Positions 60,669-64,000 of a DNA stretch of 64,000 nt are shown one piece after another. The notes under the pieces are model-generated. The model was not told the DNA's origin and ran no database searches. It was given only the letters and a program-made list of their open reading frames with translations. Each line of letters starts with the position of its first letter. The stretch's first letter is position 1. The stretch lies in contig LSSL01000029.1 of NCBI GenBank assembly GCA_001953115.1, forward strand, positions 1-64,000, read 5' to 3'. The stretch is from Smittium mucronatum. Taxonomy: Eukaryota; Kickxellomycota; Harpellomycetes; Harpellales; Legeriomycetaceae. Both the position numbers and the translations under genes were made by a program.

Positions 60669-63600
60669 AAATATGTAATAAATGTTGATTTTATTGGATT
60701 ATCTGGTTATACTAGCAATTAGACGCTTTATAAAATGTTAAATATATATTAGTTTTGAAAATTATACATTTTAGAATATGTTTTCTGTACCAATAAACCG
60801 ATGTGTTAATTTATTTTCTAATCTTTAAACCATTTTTATTGTTATACTTCTGCACAATAATCTCAGATTATGAGGTCATATTTAATGCCATTTGCATTTA
60901 ATGAGACGTAAAACCAATTTTAAATGCCATAATTATCCTCTTGTGCAAAAAATAACAAGTTTCGATCATAAAATATCTCATAATTTAATTGTAAAAAGTG
61001 TTATTCAATTAAATATTTATTAAAACTTTATTTGAAAAATTAATTGGTCGGGTTAAAATTTAAAAAAATAAAAAATTGATCATAATCACTAAAAAAAGAT
61101 CAAAACTACATAAAACATATATAAATGATTTTTTATTGTGAAATGATTTTTTAGATTTGTGTTAAACAGAGGAAAATATAATGTTATGATATTTATTTAT
61201 TTATTTTCAATATCAATTTATTATAATAGATGAAAGAGAATTTTTTATATGTATTATTTGAAACTTCGAAAAAAAAATAATTCTCTTTTAAAAATATATC
61301 CCATCAAAAATTTAAATTGGCTTTATACAAATTTTAATTTAATTAGAAATTAATGATTTTCGCAACAAAAGAAATACTAATATATCAAATAATTCAATAT
61401 TATACATACAAGGTGTGTGATATTTTTTCATATTATAATTGTTATTTTAAATGTTTGGAAAAAATAATGAAAAAATAGTTTTGATAGAAAAGTTTAATAT
61501 TTATTATATACTATAAAAATTTTCATAATTGAGGATTCCTATTACTTTAAAATTTATTCCAGTCGATAAAATTTGATTGTTTTTCTTAGAATCTTTTATA
61601 TACAAAAATAAATATCCGAAAAATATCTAAAACTAGACATATATTCAAAATGATTATTTTATAATGGGTAAATTGTAAATCGAATCAAATTTGATATAAT
61701 TAATCAATCAATCAATCAAATTTTAATCAAATAATTTTTTAAAAAACCAACATTACTTTATGCTTCAAATTAAGCACATAAAAAACTAGGCGCATATTGG
61801 TAAATTTTATATCATATAATGCAAAAAAAAGTTTTAATACAATGAAAAAATTACATGAAGGGTATTTTTAATATAAATTTACTCGGTTCATCGTTATATA
61901 ATGTCAAAAATTGACTCTTTAGATACACCAAGGTCGATATAATGACATATCTTATGCATTTTTTGAAATAAAAATTCAATATTATTAATAATTAAATATT
62001 TTGATAATTTCTATAAACAATCTATCTTAAGCATGATAAAAAATAAACACTATTAAAGTCAAAAATTTAGGATTTTTTTCGGCTAAGTCTTCCCATATTA
62101 TGAAGATAAAAATGCACATAATTATTCAGATGTAAACACACTCTAGGGATAAAAATTATTTATACATGATTATTTATTTATTTGCTTATATAAAGAAGGG
62201 AAATTTTATATCATTTTTATACTTATTAAAAGTAAAAATTTACTAATTTTCACCTAAATTGATTTTTTTACATATTTTCAAAAAAATATTAATTTCTAGT
62301 TTCTATTATCACACTTTGACACGAAATTATGTAATTTGATTTTTTTCGCTAAATTTTTATTTATAGGAAGATTAATTTAAACCCTCTTTCTATATAAAAT
62401 AATGATAATAACAATCCATCAATTTATACAGAGTACACATGAGTTACCTATATATTTAGTAATATATCAAAAAAATATCCCAAAGATACTATATAAAATT
62501 ATTGATATTTTTTCCTGCATATATATTCCAAATTAAATTTTAGTGATTTTTTAACTATGAAAATTTAAATCTGTTCGATTTTTTTTTTTTGTTTTGATAA
62601 TATATTTTTAGTTCCTAGTATAATAAATGATGGGATAAATATATTTTAAGAATTTGAGTTAATCCTTCAATAATAATTTTTATTTTTACTTTTTTTAATC
62701 CCAGAATTATAATATTTCTTTAATATTTTTTAATAACTGGATAAATTACAAAATAAGCAGAAGGTGTATTTATTTGCTTTTTTCATATTGAATTAATACT
62801 TTTAATGCTTTAAATATTATTGATTTAATGAATTATAGTTTTTTAAAATAAAAATACCTATATTTAGGTGATCTAAACTAATTTGTGTAAAATAAGTATT
62901 ATCAATTTTTTCATATTTAATATACATTAATTAAAGACTTACAAATTATAAATTGTTAAATTAAACCATATTTGATTATTAACATTATAAAAAAAGCAAA
63001 TTTTAACTTTTAAGCAGTTAAAAATTGATAATGAATTATACTTTCGATAAAAAAACGTCGATCTGATTTAATTAGATTCAGGATTATTTTTAGAAATATT
63101 TATATTATAATAATTTCTAATCTTTAACAATTAGTCCACAATTAAATCTAAAAAATCATAAAAAAACAAGTCTCAATTAAAAAATTTTGATCGATGAATG
63201 TTTTTTTTCATAATAAGTTAATTTTGCTAATTTTTTTTTTCTAAAAAAATTTAATTTTATAAATTAAAAAATTTCATCGTTTTTTTAGAGTATCAAACAA
63301 AAGTGTGAAAAATTAGTATATCTATTAAGAATTTAATTTCATAAAAACAATTATATTTTAAAATGTTTTTGGATAAATCATCAGTATTCCAATTTTAATT
63401 CAACCAAATCTCTAAAAAATTTCAAGGTTCTATCTCTAGATAAAATTTCGAAATAATTATGTTTATTACTGTATCGATGATATTATGTATTGTCACTAAT
63501 TATATCTTTTACTTCGAAATGCAGAAAATATTGATAAATATTTAAAAGAGTAAATTAAGCTAAAAAATATCTCGAAGATGTGATAGTCAAAATCAGATGG

Positions 63601-64000
63601 CTTAAAGAGGAATCGAAGAAAAAATAAAAGTATTAATTTTTTTTTTGGATAAAATATAAAAATATCCGAGAAAGAAGATTTAAAATGGTGTAGAAAGTAT
63701 TAAAATATATTTTAACTCAAAAATATTACTCAAAAAACATATTAAAGATGTGATAAAAAACTATTACCCTATTTCGATAATTATAACCAATTTATTATAA
63801 CAATTAATATAATATCACAATAATATTATATGAATATAGATATTTTGCATTGGTTGAAATCATAAGTTGATTTATTATTTAAAATGAAGAAATAAAAATT
63901 AAATAAAAGCATTTTTCCAACAGATATTACTTAAAGAGTTTTTCTACTTAACATGGCTAAAATGTTTATTTTATTTTATTTCTTATTATATCAAAATTAT
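60541..64000. other. AT-rich desert, no gene seen
   Basis: No supportable gene. It contains the (TA)n at 60633-60666, the inverted partner of the GTTTTGATC repeat at 61091-61109, and a short (AATC)n run at about 61701-61719. Confidence 0.65.
60633..60666. repeat. (TA)n microsatellite downstream of the LINE
   Basis: About 34 bases of TA, roughly 100 bases beyond the last recognisable LINE sequence. Confidence 0.95.

Overview
This window looks like nuclear DNA from an eukaryote with a strongly AT-rich, gene-poor genome, most likely a fungus. The evidence is an intron-free tRNA-Ser with consensus A and B boxes and an oligo-T stop, remains of non-LTR (LINE) retrotransposons with poly(A) tails, and several terminal-inverted-repeat elements. 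There is also one intact protein gene: an alpha-arrestin of fungal type with C-terminal LPxY and PPxY ubiquitin-ligase-binding motifs. No bacterial operon, CRISPR array or rRNA was seen. I cannot name the species.

Layout. 1-1.1 kb: three stacked 3' ends of one LINE family, each closed by an A-tract. 1.1-3.4 kb: moderately GC-rich DNA with possible decayed coding fragments, including a minus-strand frame (3047-3301) that loosely resembles an Alba-fold protein. 3.4-18 kb: AT-rich desert with a degenerate repeat (10.4-11.3 kb) and an AATAT satellite broken by an assembly gap (14131-14736). 17.96-18.46 kb: a minus-strand sister copy of the window-start LINE, interrupted by a (TA)n tract. 18.5-34.7 kb: a visibly less AT-rich island with the arrestin gene (29531-30712) and at least five short TIR elements in two families (TTAA-flanked, piggyBac-like; and TA-flanked). 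34.7-54.6 kb: AT-rich desert with a 923-bp fold-back element (36375-37297) and the tRNA-Ser(GCT) gene (52617-52698, minus). 54644-55176: second assembly gap, bordered on both sides by poly-G. 56.7-60.5 kb: a dead but nearly complete LINE (AP-endonuclease, reverse transcriptase, C-terminal zinc-binding region). 60.5-64 kb: AT-rich DNA with no gene seen.

How it fits together. Only the arrestin and the tRNA look functional. The rest reads as a repeat graveyard. Two sister LINE remnants carry reciprocal Gln-to-stop changes (CAG to TAG in one, CAA to TAA in the other). These are CpA-to-TpA transitions, which suggests that C-to-T decay helps make the genome AT-rich. No new defence or metabolic system is visible. 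The most distinctive material is the mobile-element set: stacked LINE tails, two MITE families confined to the GC-richer island, and the fold-back element with a tandem expansion in one arm only.
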